Positions 27,198 to 36,794 are shown, counted from the first letter of the stretch. The stretch: DNA of 64,000 bases from Selenobaculum gibii (GCF_030273445.1 NZ_CP120678.1:2519501-2583500); one strand, 5' to 3'. Made by a program: numbers and translations. Notes: a model not told the origin generated them from the letters alone.

Positions 27198-27401
27198 TTA
27201 TCCCTTCTTTCCTGACATAGAACCCTTCAACCAATCTTCTACTGCCTTTTTAAACTCTGATTCTGCTAATACTTTTCCTTCTGCCCAGTTATTTGCAGTT
27301 TTTACTCCTGCAAAAACCCACGCTTTTAATCCATTTTTCTTTGCTAACTCTTCAATTGTTTTTAGTTCTGCTTCTTGCGTTTCCTTTGCCACATTATCCA
27401 T
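27198..27401 (-). CDS. Small phage protein at the Mu gp38 position
   Basis: 67 residues, charged, helical (TQEAELKTIEELAKKNGLKAWVFAGVKTANNWAEG). It sits directly between gp37-like and sheath genes, overlapping the former by 8 bases and ending two bases before the latter. No recognised domain. Confidence 0.65.
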   Translation of the reverse strand: MDNVAKETQEAELKTIEELAKKNGLKAWVFAGVKTANNWAEGKVLAESEFKKAVEDWLKGSMSGKKG

Positions 27402-27903
27402 CCCCTTTTTTCAGAATAGAAGTTTCCGTATCTATACCAGTTAACAATCTTACCTGTCTAGTAACAAAAACTCCGCCACTAAACCTAATATCAACTTCAT
27501 ACCCCATCCCACTAGTTAAAAGTGATTTATCTTGAATATAACGTAAATCAACAGCCTCAACAGCAATACGATAATTTTCTTCATTTGTAAAACTTGAGGA
27601 AAGTAGAGCTAAGAACCTATCTTTAAGCCCAACAACTCTCACATCATCTTTTCCTATCAATCGAACTGTTAAAGTCAGCGCAGTTTTATATCGCCGAATG
27701 TGATAAGTCCTAATTCCATTTACAAAATCATCACTATAAGCAACTTTATTCCCATCATAATCAACAGTTTCTTTTTCCGCTGTTAAAATCAAGGCATACT
27801 CAGAGCCTTTAAATGCAGTGACATCAGATTCTTTATCGTATATTTTTTTAAGTCCAATATCTCTTAAAATACCTTTTAGGAATTCTATACAATCAAGAAT
27901 CAT
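27394..27903 (-). CDS. Mu gp37-like protein (DUF1834 type)
   Basis: 169 residues. It occupies the tail-terminator position between the gpG-like protein and the sheath and has the mixed alpha/beta layout of this family (IRTYHIRRYKTALTLTVRLIGKDD). Coupled to the upstream gene by a 4-base overlap. Confidence 0.75.
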   Translation of the reverse strand: MILDCIEFLKGILRDIGLKKIYDKESDVTAFKGSEYALILTAEKETVDYDGNKVAYSDDFVNGIRTYHIRRYKTALTLTVRLIGKDDVRVVGLKDRFLALLSSSFTNEENYRIAVEAVDLRYIQDKSLLTSGMGYEVDIRFSGGVFVTRQVRLLTGIDTETSILKKGDG

Positions 27904-28376
27904 TTCAAAGCCTCCTTAATATGCTGAGTGACAATTGCCTTTATTTCGGTTTGATCATCACTGGATATCCCGATAAAAGGACGTGCAGGGATTTTCACCT
28001 GCTTTACTTGTGCAAATCCCTTCCCCACGGCAAATTTTAAGAATTTGCCTTTTGCCTTAATCGTCATACCATCTTGATGCACACTTGCATATTTAACATT
28101 TGTTCCTACTGCAACGCCCTCTGGTTTTGCTTTATAAGTGATGGATGTTTTTAACCTAGAGCTATCAGTTAGCGTTTGACCGCTTTCCTCTTTGGCACGA
28201 ATAGATTTTTCCCACGACTTCCCATCAGGGGATTTTTCATCTTCAAATCGCTTCTGCGTAGAAGATACCAAAGCTTCGCCAATCTCCTCATGTATTGAAG
28301 TAAAGTTTAAATTTATCATTTTATTTAAATGCTGTTCAAACTTTGACCAATCACCCTCAATTTTCACACCACTCAT
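27900..28376 (-). CDS. Virion morphogenesis / tail completion protein (Mu gpG-like)
   Basis: 158 residues. The segment RFEDEKSPDGKSWEKSIRAKEESGQTLTDSSRLKTSI and the C-terminal ARPFIGISSDDQTEI are hallmarks of the phage virion morphogenesis (tail_S) family. It joins heads and tails. Confidence 0.85.
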   Translation of the reverse strand: MSGVKIEGDWSKFEQHLNKMINLNFTSIHEEIGEALVSSTQKRFEDEKSPDGKSWEKSIRAKEESGQTLTDSSRLKTSITYKAKPEGVAVGTNVKYASVHQDGMTIKAKGKFLKFAVGKGFAQVKQVKIPARPFIGISSDDQTEIKAIVTQHIKEALK

Positions 28377-28378
28377 TT

Positions 28379-28822
28379 TTAATAGCCTCGCATTTTCGTT
28401 CTAGTAAATATACGTGCTTCGTTTTTAATCGTAGCAGCTGTTAATTGACTCATATTAGTTGTAGCTGACTCTCCAACTTCTGCTGCTCCAATCTGCACAA
28501 TCCCTTTTGCTAGATTTTCCAAGAATTTAATTGCTGCCTTATACCTTAAAATAATAACTTCATCTTGTGTATCTTCTGAAAAGCCACGCCTGGAAAAAAG
28601 ATTATAAAGTGCAATATCTACAGCAAATTTACGAATTACCGCAGGAACATTTTTAAATGGAACTTTATATTGTTTTGCTGCATAACCATCAATTTCAGCC
28701 CCTGCATCTAAAATTGCTTTATCGGTAACCTCTGTATCAATTTCATCATCCTCTGTAGATGTTAGGCTTAAAATCGTTTCTACCGGTAATTGCTTTGTTA
28801 AGTCCTCCAGTGTGCAATACAT
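28379..28822 (-). CDS. Mu gp36-like head-tail connector (DUF1320 type)
   Basis: 147 residues. It starts MYCTLEDLTKQLP and continues with AILDAGAEIDGYAAKQYKVPFKNVPAVIRKFAVDIALYNLF, the usual pattern for this Mu family. It lies directly after the major head gene. Confidence 0.85.
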   Translation of the reverse strand: MYCTLEDLTKQLPVETILSLTSTEDDEIDTEVTDKAILDAGAEIDGYAAKQYKVPFKNVPAVIRKFAVDIALYNLFSRRGFSEDTQDEVIILRYKAAIKFLENLAKGIVQIGAAEVGESATTNMSQLTAATIKNEARIFTRTKMRGY

Positions 28823-28837
28823 TAAAGCACCTCTTTT

Positions 28838-29752
28838 CTATGCACTTGCACCAGTAGAGCCAAAGGCAAGCTGCCAAAGTCCATATCCACCATTACCTCG
28901 TGCATCAACGCCATACATATATTCCTTACGCATAAATACATTTTCACTATGAGGGTCATTAATCGTAATAAATTCTGGTTTTTTACGTTCCTGATACACG
29001 AGTGGCTTAATTGCTCTTGACGTATCAAGTAAAAACCATGCTGTAGGCGATGATGCAAGTTCAGGCACAACTAAAAGCTCTGCACTATCTTTATAGATGT
29101 TTTCTACCAATACATCATTTTCGCCAACTTTATCCACAAAATTACTTGCTTTTAAAATTTTTCTGCCCTTTTCTTCAAGTTGTGGTGGAATAACTAAAAG
29201 ATTCGGTACAATACCAAGTGGTTTCTTCGCACCATCCGTCAAAGACATCATTTTCATTCTTGCAGCAGCATAACTTTCAAATGACAATTTTTGTGTTCCT
29301 AAGTTGGATTGTTTCAATCTGCCATCATCTGAATGATTACTATCGAAATAAGGTTTACCATCATAGCACTTTTCCATAAAACCTTTTTGAAGTAACGTAA
29401 AAATAATATCATCCGGTAAAATCGCTGCACTTCTGCCCATTTCTTCAATCATAGGAGCATAAATACCATAAGTATCATCTTCGATATCGTTTCTGGAGAT
29501 TGATACCGTTGCTTCAAAATCTTTATTTTTCACTGTATAGCCATGTGCCAATAACTTATTAATCGTTCTGTCTCCAACCCACTCCCGCATTCGCGGAAAA
29601 CTGCCAAGCCATGCATAAGTTTCTTCCTTTGCCGAAGATGGTACACTCATTGCAATCTGTTGCCATTTAGGTTGTGACCCTTGAAAAGCCTTATTAAAAA
29701 GCACCCGAAAACTTGTATAAATTCCTGCTAACGCATTTGAACTAACTAACAT
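28838..29752 (-). CDS. Major head protein (Mu gpT-like)
   Basis: 304 residues. The N-terminus (ALAGIYTSFRVLFNKAFQG) and YAWLGSFPRMREWVGDRTI...NDIEDDTYGIYAPMIEEMGRSAA are distinctive of gpT. It forms the capsid shell together with the scaffold and protease encoded upstream. Confidence 0.93.
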   Translation of the reverse strand: MLVSSNALAGIYTSFRVLFNKAFQGSQPKWQQIAMSVPSSAKEETYAWLGSFPRMREWVGDRTINKLLAHGYTVKNKDFEATVSISRNDIEDDTYGIYAPMIEEMGRSAAILPDDIIFTLLQKGFMEKCYDGKPYFDSNHSDDGRLKQSNLGTQKLSFESYAAARMKMMSLTDGAKKPLGIVPNLLVIPPQLEEKGRKILKASNFVDKVGENDVLVENIYKDSAELLVVPELASSPTAWFLLDTSRAIKPLVYQERKKPEFITINDPHSENVFMRKEYMYGVDARGNGGYGLWQLAFGSTGASA

Positions 29753-29768
29753 AAATAAAATCGCCTCC

Positions 29769-30191
29769 TTAAATTGCTACCCAAACTCCGTCATCATCCA
29801 CATCAAATATTTTACCTGCTAAACTTCGTTTCTTAGCAGTGTCTACTGTTGTACTTCCATCGGTTAATGCTACTGTATCATCATCGACGATATAGCAAAA
29901 ATCACCGATATTTTTTCGTGAGATTTCATCGTCTCCAGAAGAGTTATTAAAAGCAAAAATCCCAAGTTTAACTTTTACATCAATAGCTCCAGCAACCTCA
30001 CTGATATTAATTGCTCTTTCATCGGCACACCCAATCGCCGTTAACCCTAAAGCCGTTTTCCCTGCAACTGCATATCCATCTGCATTAATCGTGACAATTG
30101 CCCCACCATAAATTTTTTCACTTCCGGCAACAGGCAATACCAACAAATTTCCTTCACGCTCTTTTCTATTTACATCCATGCTTAAAGCCAT
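29769..30191 (-). CDS. Head decoration / small capsid protein
   Basis: 140 residues, Gly/Ala/Val-rich beta protein between protease-scaffold and major head genes. NLLVLPVAGSEKIYGGAIVTINADGYAVAG resembles the decoration or cement proteins found at this site in Mu-like phages. Assignment is by position and composition. Confidence 0.65.
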   Translation of the reverse strand: MALSMDVNRKEREGNLLVLPVAGSEKIYGGAIVTINADGYAVAGKTALGLTAIGCADERAINISEVAGAIDVKVKLGIFAFNNSSGDDEISRKNIGDFCYIVDDDTVALTDGSTTVDTAKKRSLAGKIFDVDDDGVWVAI

Positions 30192-30203
30192 GTTATAGCC
30201 CCC

Positions 30204-30725
30204 TTAAACACTATACTTTTTAAATTCTTCCGCACTAATTCCAATTGCCTTATTGATTGACAATTGCATTTCATCTGATATATCTAACCCCTTTGGATCT
30301 GCACCACCTGCAATTTCTTTAAACGCAATAACAACAGGAGCATCTTTTAAAAATGCATTAAACCCTACAGGGTCTTTTAAAGCGTATTCTTCAGCCCAAG
30401 ATTTTTGGGCTGGTGCTACTTTCCCCGATTTTAAAGCCATTTCGACTAATCCATCACGCTCTTTTAATTCAAGCTTTTCTTTAAGTGCTTTAAATTCTTC
30501 GGCTTTTACATAGCCACTTGGATTTTTAAGTCCAATAATATTCCCCTTCACTTCATCTAGTTTTGCATCTTCTTTTAAGCCCAAAAGCTCTAAAACTTCC
30601 TTATTAGCAACAATTTCTTTCGATTGCTTACTGCAAGCATTTGTAATTGCCTCTGTGATTTCATCTTCCGTAGCTGTTTCCGCTAGTCCTAACATCTTAG
30701 CAAGTTTTTTTAAAAATTCTTCCAT
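30204..30725 (-). CDS. Nested scaffold protein from an internal start (Mu gpZ-like)
   Basis: A GAGGAGGAG run sits seven bases before an in-frame ATG at 30725 within the protease gene, giving a 173-residue scaffold (MEEFLKKLAKMLGLAE...). Mu makes its scaffold gpZ in the same nested way. The ribosome site is stronger than that of the full-length gene. Confidence 0.72.
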   Translation of the reverse strand: MEEFLKKLAKMLGLAETATEDEITEAITNACSKQSKEIVANKEVLELLGLKEDAKLDEVKGNIIGLKNPSGYVKAEEFKALKEKLELKERDGLVEMALKSGKVAPAQKSWAEEYALKDPVGFNAFLKDAPVVIAFKEIAGGADPKGLDISDEMQLSINKAIGISAEEFKKYSV

Positions 30726-31190
30726 TTCTTTCTCCTCCTCATCTAGACCAAGTTTACACACAATCGGCTCCATTCCATCAATTGCAGGAGTGTTAGTAAG
30801 TGCCGCAGAGTGTAAACCTATGGCTCTTTTTTCTTTATTTAACAAAATCACCGGTGATAAATACTGGTATTCTTTATTTCGAATAAACGTGGCTGCTTTG
30901 TCCGTCCATTCAACCTTTCCCCAAAGCCCTGCTTCCCCTTTATCAACTAATTCTTTTATCCAACCAGCAGCTGGGGCGATCACATCTTTTAGGGTTTGAT
31001 GTTCATAATCAATAACCAAATCATTTTTTTCTTTACTAAAAGCATCTAATATACTTTTTATTGATAAAGCATCTACTTCAAAGCAGCCTTTTTTACTTTT
31101 AACTTTACCAAAGGGTAAAAGCTGAATTTCTTTATTTGAAATTCCATCTAAACTACAGGCGATAATTATGTATTGATTTTTCTTTTTCAA
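30204..31190 (-). CDS. Head maturation protease with scaffold (Mu gpI-like)
   Basis: 328 residues. The first about 155 form the protease (LVIDYEHQTLKDVIAPAAGWIKEL, then HSAALTNTPAIDG), whose His and Ser segments are conserved in Mu gpI. The rest is a helical scaffold rich in Glu and Lys. Start TTG at 31190 follows GTGGTG. An internal start produces the scaffold alone. Confidence 0.87.
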   Translation of the reverse strand: MKKKNQYIIIACSLDGISNKEIQLLPFGKVKSKKGCFEVDALSIKSILDAFSKEKNDLVIDYEHQTLKDVIAPAAGWIKELVDKGEAGLWGKVEWTDKAATFIRNKEYQYLSPVILLNKEKRAIGLHSAALTNTPAIDGMEPIVCKLGLDEEEKEMEEFLKKLAKMLGLAETATEDEITEAITNACSKQSKEIVANKEVLELLGLKEDAKLDEVKGNIIGLKNPSGYVKAEEFKALKEKLELKERDGLVEMALKSGKVAPAQKSWAEEYALKDPVGFNAFLKDAPVVIAFKEIAGGADPKGLDISDEMQLSINKAIGISAEEFKKYSV

Positions 31191-31298
31191 TTTACATTCA
31201 CCACACTATTTAATACCTTTTAAAAATCTTCAAAATCCCTTTAAAAACATTTTAAAAACTGTCCTAATATATTTGCCTATGTCGCCATCTTAAAGCGC

Positions 31299-32021
31299 TT
31301 ATAAACGATTTTTCTTTTCTTGATATGCAGCTTGCAATTTATCATCATATTTACTCATATCAAGCTTCCATCCTTTTGCTGGATTTGTATCAAATCCGAT
31401 ATCTGGAGTTATACTTACCACTTGTCCATCCGTAGTAGAACGGACATCAGGCGCATCGCCTGTTTCAACTTTTATTCCATCCCGCTCCACTTCGCGCATG
31501 GAAGCTGTACGAACACTACACCTGCATCGATACCCATTAGGCGGATACCAGGTTTCCCAAAAAGGATCGTCAAATCTTCTTGCTACACCATGCAACGCCC
31601 TATGTGCCGGACGTGTTCGACTGTCATTGACCGCACTATATATCCAGATTGGTCGATTCTTCGTAATCAATGGCTTCATCTGTTGCTTATATCTGCCTGC
31701 ATTATAAGCAGTTTGAATATTTGTTCTAAAAATGTTATCTGTTCTATATGCCGACAATCCTGTATATCCTTTATCTTCAATATACGTATTGATGTTATTT
31801 TGAAACTCTTTTAACGTGCCACCGTTTTCAATTGTTTCTAAAAGTTCATCATAGATATTTTGAATAATGTCTAAGGTTGCAACATTAGTAACGGTGAACG
31901 CTCGCGTTTTCATTTCATCCTTTAACCACGCCCAAGCTTTTGGCTCCATTACAATCTTTTTCTTGAAAAATTCAATAGCTTCTTCAAAACTCAATGGCTC
32001 TAAATCAACTTGCTTATCCAT
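31299..32021 (-). CDS. Phage head morphogenesis protein (Mu gpF-like)
   Basis: 240 residues from the ATG at 32021. Core motif FRTNIQTAYNAGRYKQ, then SRTRPAHRALHGVARRFDDPFWETWYPPNGYRCRCSV, typical of the gpF/SPP1 gp7 minor head family, with its His/Cys metal-like cluster. The start overlaps the portal gene end; an in-frame ATG at 32039 is the alternative. Confidence 0.9.
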   Translation of the reverse strand: MDKQVDLEPLSFEEAIEFFKKKIVMEPKAWAWLKDEMKTRAFTVTNVATLDIIQNIYDELLETIENGGTLKEFQNNINTYIEDKGYTGLSAYRTDNIFRTNIQTAYNAGRYKQQMKPLITKNRPIWIYSAVNDSRTRPAHRALHGVARRFDDPFWETWYPPNGYRCRCSVRTASMREVERDGIKVETGDAPDVRSTTDGQVVSITPDIGFDTNPAKGWKLDMSKYDDKLQAAYQEKKNRL

Positions 32022-33555
32022 CAGCAGACCACCGACCATACAAATCAGCAACAAACATTGCTTTTGCAGTTAAATCTTCTAACCTTTGAGTATCAATCTC
32101 TGGATAAACATTGAGAAGTTTTTCTTTCAATGCTTCTAAGTTTTCAGCTTCAGCAACTACTTTTAAAATTGGCGCAATCATCGTCTCAATGATTGGTATA
32201 CCCTCTTTAAATGCACAATCCGCTAAATGCTCAATACTTTGTTGACTAGGTGTAAATCTATTTGACTGAGCTTTTAGTGCTAACGTGTTAGATGAAACTG
32301 CTGGCTGAGCCTGTACCTGTGGTTTTAAGATTTCATCACCATCTTCTGGTTTTGGGATCCCAAATCGTTCATAAACATGCTGTGTAGCAATCGGCAACCC
32401 CATATTAGAAAGTGCTTGATAGACTTTTGATGATTTTTCCTGGTCTTCTGGTTTCTCACAAGCAAATTTAAACACCGGCAATCTTTTTAAATACGCTTGA
32501 CCATAATTGTAAAGAACCATTGGGCGAATTAATTGACTTTGAATTCTTTTAGAAAGTGCTTTACAATCTGCTTCTAAAATATCTTGTCGAACAGTTTCAT
32601 GCACTTTACTTGATGCCAAGCTTCCTGATGCAGCAACCTCACTCGTTTGGGTTTGTCCTAAAATCGCCTTACTAATTTCAGCATTGCAAAACTTTGCTAG
32701 TGATTCATAAATATCACCGTCTGTTTTCATTGCTTGTACAAATTCAATTTTTGTACTTTCAGGAATAATAGCAGCCGCATCACTGCCAATTTGAAGAATT
32801 GCATTAATCAACGTTTCTTTTTCATCTTCAGATGCACTCGGTTCATATTTACCAATTCTAATTGGCATTCCATACACTTCGGAAAAAGCAACCCAGTCCT
32901 TGATAGTATAGTTCTTGAACAGATACATCCACACACAAGTTCTAAAAACTCCAGCCCTTGAATTATAGCCACTACGCGCTTTATAGCGATGAACAATAAA
33001 TTTATTTTCTGGCAGTTCTAGTCCTGGATACATATTTATATCAGTAATAAGCCTCAAATTATCTAAATCGTCATAACGAAACTTCTTTTGATGTCTCCAT
33101 TTAAGCTCATTTGGAACTACTTGCCCATTTTCAATCCCCCACATAATTTCAGTGACTGCGAATCCTTTGCCAATTGCATCTAATAATGTCATTAATGCAT
33201 CATCAAAATCTTCAAGATTGTATAATGCATCACCAATAAACTTTGCAATCTCCTGATCAAGCGCATCATCGGAATAAGAAATCACTTCATAATCACAACC
33301 AAGCACCGCATTTTTACGCGTCCCCATGACGCTCATGAGGTGCAGGTCTTTTTCCTCAATCTCCTCAAAAAGCTCCATCTGACGATAAATATCTCCGCTA
33401 TCAGCTTCCTTAAGAATACGTGCCAATTTTTCAGGAGTAAGCCCATTACTTGGATATGTACTATATTTATCCCTTATGCTCGCAACTGCAATTTCATCTT
33501 TTATCGGACGCATACCACTTGTTTTAATTGGTTTGCCAAAACTATCTAAAATCAA
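32014..33555 (-). CDS. Portal protein (Mu gp29-like, DUF935 type)
   Basis: 513 residues. The start (LDSFGKPIKTSGMRPIKDEIA) and the body (MGTRKNAVLGCDYEVIS, GKGFAVTEIMW, GQTQTSEVAASGSLASSKVHETVRQDILEAD) are hallmarks of the Mu portal family. It forms the DNA entry ring of the head. It begins one base after the terminase stop. Confidence 0.92.
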   Translation of the reverse strand: MILDSFGKPIKTSGMRPIKDEIAVASIRDKYSTYPSNGLTPEKLARILKEADSGDIYRQMELFEEIEEKDLHLMSVMGTRKNAVLGCDYEVISYSDDALDQEIAKFIGDALYNLEDFDDALMTLLDAIGKGFAVTEIMWGIENGQVVPNELKWRHQKKFRYDDLDNLRLITDINMYPGLELPENKFIVHRYKARSGYNSRAGVFRTCVWMYLFKNYTIKDWVAFSEVYGMPIRIGKYEPSASEDEKETLINAILQIGSDAAAIIPESTKIEFVQAMKTDGDIYESLAKFCNAEISKAILGQTQTSEVAASGSLASSKVHETVRQDILEADCKALSKRIQSQLIRPMVLYNYGQAYLKRLPVFKFACEKPEDQEKSSKVYQALSNMGLPIATQHVYERFGIPKPEDGDEILKPQVQAQPAVSSNTLALKAQSNRFTPSQQSIEHLADCAFKEGIPIIETMIAPILKVVAEAENLEALKEKLLNVYPEIDTQRLEDLTAKAMFVADLYGRWSADG

Positions 33556-34863
33556 TTAATATGCCCCCTTTCGCTTAAATCGTTTTTTAGCAACACTTTT
33601 ATACTCAACCGGTACAAATTCTGCCTGTCCTGCATGAAGTCCTAAAGCTGCTGCCCAAAACCTATCCGCATGACCGTTTTCGTTGCGATCAGCATCATAA
33701 CGAATATTACCCGCTGCCGTAACAAGTTTCTTTACACTATGCAAATCGTTTCGGATTGCTTTTACAACTGGAATTCTTGCTTGCTTATCCTCAAAAATCT
33801 GCTTCATATTAACGGCCATTTGTGCCTTTGATGCTGAGGTAAATGTTACCTGCTCTACTCTTGATTTTCCAAAATCAAGCTGTGCATCTTCTGCCAAGTT
33901 TGCTCCAATCCCCGTACAATCAATACATGCACGACGAAGTTTGAGCAAACGTAGATATTCATACAAAATCTTTTTCTGTGACCGAAATTTCATTTTTACT
34001 AACTCATGAACAGCTCTTGTATAAAACACATCACCAAGCTTCTCCCAAAGCCAGATTACTGATAAATCTTTTTTTCTCCCAATATCTAATCCTAAGAAAA
34101 GGTCTCCAAAAGGATTAAAAAACTCCGGTAAAATGATGGATGTTTCTTTTTCGCATTCACACCCTGCAATAAGTTCATAGGTAAGATAAGCACTTGCTTC
34201 ATCAAGAAATTCGCAACAATACTCTTGTAGCCAGTCATCTTCACTATCGCAACCTTCTCTAAGTTCCTCAATGTCGATTGGTAGCCCATCTGCAACTGCT
34301 TTATAAATATCTACTTCGTGCTTGCTCCAGCGGTTATCACCGCTCCATAGCTCGTAAAACTTTCCGCTTTTACCATTTGGCGTAGAGATTACACGAATTT
34401 TATACCCTCTTGTAATTGTCGGATAAAGTGCTGTCCAAATCTTACGGCTGTCTCTGTGAAAGGCAAATTCATCTAATACGACATTTCCTGAAAATCCTCT
34501 TGCTGTATCAGGATTTGCAGGAAGTCCAATGATTTTTGAACCATTTGGCAAATTAAGTTCCAGCATTTTATATGCACGATTATCATCAATCTGAAATTCA
34601 TCTTCGATAACCTCACATACATGTCCAATCGCCTTTGCGTGCATCTGTACCTTTTCCATGAGCTCCTTAGATTGCCGTTCACCACGGCTTAAAAGCACCC
34701 ATAAGGTTTTATGCTCAACTGCATCGAGTACAACCTCTAAAGCTACACCAAAAGAAAATCCCGTCTGCCTGCCCTTGTTTGCAATTTTGAAACGACTCTT
34801 ATCGCTGATCCACTCTTTTTGATACTGATAAAGCGGAACAAGACCACTAAGTTGTGATGCCAT
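33556..34863 (-). CDS. Terminase large subunit (Mu gp28-like)
   Basis: 435 residues. An ATPase half contains QTGFSFGVALE (Walker A-like), VVLDEFAFH (Walker B) and RVISTPNGKSGKFYELW. The nuclease half has LFLGLDIGRKKDLSVIWLWEK and CIDCTGIGANLAEDA with the acidic residues. It packages DNA by the headful mode after replicative transposition. AAGGA precedes the ATG. Confidence 0.92.
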   Translation of the reverse strand: MASQLSGLVPLYQYQKEWISDKSRFKIANKGRQTGFSFGVALEVVLDAVEHKTLWVLLSRGERQSKELMEKVQMHAKAIGHVCEVIEDEFQIDDNRAYKMLELNLPNGSKIIGLPANPDTARGFSGNVVLDEFAFHRDSRKIWTALYPTITRGYKIRVISTPNGKSGKFYELWSGDNRWSKHEVDIYKAVADGLPIDIEELREGCDSEDDWLQEYCCEFLDEASAYLTYELIAGCECEKETSIILPEFFNPFGDLFLGLDIGRKKDLSVIWLWEKLGDVFYTRAVHELVKMKFRSQKKILYEYLRLLKLRRACIDCTGIGANLAEDAQLDFGKSRVEQVTFTSASKAQMAVNMKQIFEDKQARIPVVKAIRNDLHSVKKLVTAAGNIRYDADRNENGHADRFWAAALGLHAGQAEFVPVEYKSVAKKRFKRKGAY

Positions 34864-35374
34864 AAATCTGTTCCTTGATATATGATAATGTTTCCGGATC
34901 TAAATTTTTCTTTCCAGCCGTTTTAGATTCAATATTTCTCATTGCTTCATCCGCTTTACGTTTTGCTTCAAGTTTGAGCTTTTCACGCTGTACTGCCGAT
35001 CGTTCCAAAAGTGCTAACGCCTTTAAAATTTCACCGGTCTTTGTATCATCAAGATTTTCAGTCAAAACTAATTTTTCCATGATTAGTTGTAAGGCAAGCT
35101 GCGTTGCTGCTTCGGTCATTTCCAAACTTGGACCATCTTTAGATTCCGTAACAATCGTTTTAGCCTGTTCACGCACGATTTTTAGTCGTTCCAGTTTTGT
35201 TAAAAATGTTTTACCATAACGCCCAACACTAGATTTACTAATCTCATGCCCTTCACCGCGAACATAGACTGCAATCTGCTCGTATGTTTCACCATTAACC
35301 AATCTTTGATTAATTGCTTCAACAAGTTCCGCTGGTAAAATACTTGTGATTTTACTATGAGTCCGCCTAGCCAT
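34847..35374 (-). CDS. Terminase small subunit (Mu gp27-like, DUF3486 type)
   Basis: 175 residues. MARRTHSKITSILPAELVEAINQRLVNGETYEQIAVYV is the DNA-binding region of this family; a helical middle and C-terminus follow. It overlaps the large subunit by 17 bases. Confidence 0.87.
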   Translation of the reverse strand: MARRTHSKITSILPAELVEAINQRLVNGETYEQIAVYVRGEGHEISKSSVGRYGKTFLTKLERLKIVREQAKTIVTESKDGPSLEMTEAATQLALQLIMEKLVLTENLDDTKTGEILKALALLERSAVQREKLKLEAKRKADEAMRNIESKTAGKKNLDPETLSYIKEQIYGITT

Positions 35375-35669
35375 CTAAATCCACTCCTGGATCAGCGTCA
35401 ATGCTTCCTTCTAGCAAATCTTTTCCTTTCGCAGTTAATTTAACTAAGCACCTTGTAATTCCAACCTCTGGTGAATTAACATCCTTCATTTCCACATAAC
35501 CCTTTTCTGCTAAATAGGCTAAATACGTTTTCACTTGTGGCGGTGAACAACAATACTGCACATCAGTCAAAATTTCAGATATCAAATGATCACCTGTAAG
35601 ATTTGGATAGTTGATATCTAAAATTTTCATAATGCGACCACGAATTTCTCTTGCTACATGACCCCTCAA
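35367..35669 (-). CDS. Winged-helix protein (Mu gp26-like)
   Basis: 100 residues with a predicted winged helix (LISEILTDVQYCCSPPQVKTYLAYLAEKGYVEMKD). Located between the gp25-like and gp27-like genes, overlapping both by 4-8 bases. Function in Mu-like phages is unclear. Confidence 0.75.
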   Translation of the reverse strand: MRGHVAREIRGRIMKILDINYPNLTGDHLISEILTDVQYCCSPPQVKTYLAYLAEKGYVEMKDVNSPEVGITRCLVKLTAKGKDLLEGSIDADPGVDLDG

Positions 35670-35965
35670 CCTCTTTCACCACCCGATAACAATTTTGCTA
35701 CATTTTCATTAATATGAGATACATCCGTTGTTAAACGATCAACTTTAGTATCTAAATTAGATATGGCACGCAGGAAATCATCACGAAAAACATAAGTATG
35801 CGGAAGCTGATTTTTCATCTTTTCCAAATTTTCTTGTGTCTTTTTTATTTCTTCGTGATTTTCTTTCATTTTTTCTTTTATGCTACTTTGTAAATCCCGA
35901 AGAAAATAACCAATACATCCTATTGCACCAACCAAAACAGACATAATCAAATCTTGCACACTCAT
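35666..35965 (-). CDS. Mu gp25-like membrane-anchored coiled-coil protein (DUF2730 type)
   Basis: 99 residues: an N-terminal membrane helix (LIMSVLVGAIGCIGYFL) and a coiled coil of about 60 residues. It starts at the stop of the preceding gene. The match to DUF2730 is from layout and position. Confidence 0.7.
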   Translation of the reverse strand: MSVQDLIMSVLVGAIGCIGYFLRDLQSSIKEKMKENHEEIKKTQENLEKMKNQLPHTYVFRDDFLRAISNLDTKVDRLTTDVSHINENVAKLLSGGERG

Positions 35966-36582
35966 TAGAATTTCACCTCAACCCCTGCGCCATAGAATTC
36001 TTTGATTTTAGGGACTTTGCCAATGAGTTTGTATTCAATATTTCCATGATTGCGAATAACGCCAGCACTTGCCACAAACCCTTGATTGGTTAGATATCCA
36101 CCAATTAAAATATTTTTCTCATTTTCAGCTAACCGATAATTTACTTCGTGATTGACTAAATCCGTAACATCAATAGTTGCATTCGTAGAAACGCTGCCAA
36201 CTAATTTTCCATCTTCAAATTTAGTCGTTTCGCCTTTAAGTCCATCAAGCTTGTAATCATTACCGTTATATTTCATTGAAATACTTGGTGGCGAAACGGC
36301 AAGGTCAATGTCCGTTTGTTCCTTTGCCGTGACTTCATTCCCAGCCGAATCCCGATAAATAATCGTTTCTTTCGGCACATACTGAATTTTTGTTTCTGTC
36401 ACCGTATCAGTGAGGATAGTTGGTGACTTATTTTTTTCCTGATTAAATTTATCCTGTAATGCTAAATAATTTGCATTTAAACCTTGTAACTTTTCAACAT
36501 ATTGATGCGAAAGGTACAAATAGCAACCAATCGCACCAGCAATACCAATAAGAAAAAGTAAGACTACTTTTCTTTTATCCAC
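35965..36582 (-). CDS. Membrane-anchored phage protein, possible spanin-like component
   Basis: 205 residues from a GTG at 36582, chosen because GGGAGGG lies seven bases upstream. One N-terminal membrane helix (VVLLFLIGIAGAIGCYLYL) is followed by a short coiled coil and a beta-rich domain that probably faces the periplasm. It lies in the lysis region of a phage whose host has an outer membrane, so a spanin-type role is plausible but not shown by motif. Confidence 0.6.
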   Translation of the reverse strand: MDKRKVVLLFLIGIAGAIGCYLYLSHQYVEKLQGLNANYLALQDKFNQEKNKSPTILTDTVTETKIQYVPKETIIYRDSAGNEVTAKEQTDIDLAVSPPSISMKYNGNDYKLDGLKGETTKFEDGKLVGSVSTNATIDVTDLVNHEVNYRLAENEKNILIGGYLTNQGFVASAGVIRNHGNIEYKLIGKVPKIKEFYGAGVEVKF

Positions 36583-36605
36583 TGCCCAGCCCTCCCAACT
36601 ACTCT

Positions 36606-36779
36606 TTAAAGTAATTTTGTTACGCCAAATCCAACTAACACGCCAACCCCAAAGCAAACAATAGCTGTCTTTTTTACTTGACGATTTGCGTATTTTTCAA
36701 CCTCATTACGCGTTTTCTGATTAAATTGATTTAAACTTTTTTCTGCACTAAGCAAAAATGTAATTGCTTTGTTAAACAT
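36606..36779 (-). CDS. 57-residue membrane protein in the lysis region
   Basis: Reads MFNKAITFLLSAEKSLNQF..., then a C-terminal hydrophobic segment (TAIVCFGVGVLVGFGVTKLL) preceded by basic residues. GAGGG precedes the ATG by seven bases. It stands between amidase and the spanin-like gene. A holin partner or antiholin is possible. Confidence 0.65.
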   Translation of the reverse strand: MFNKAITFLLSAEKSLNQFNQKTRNEVEKYANRQVKKTAIVCFGVGVLVGFGVTKLL

Positions 36780-36794
36780 ATAAATCCCTCACTT

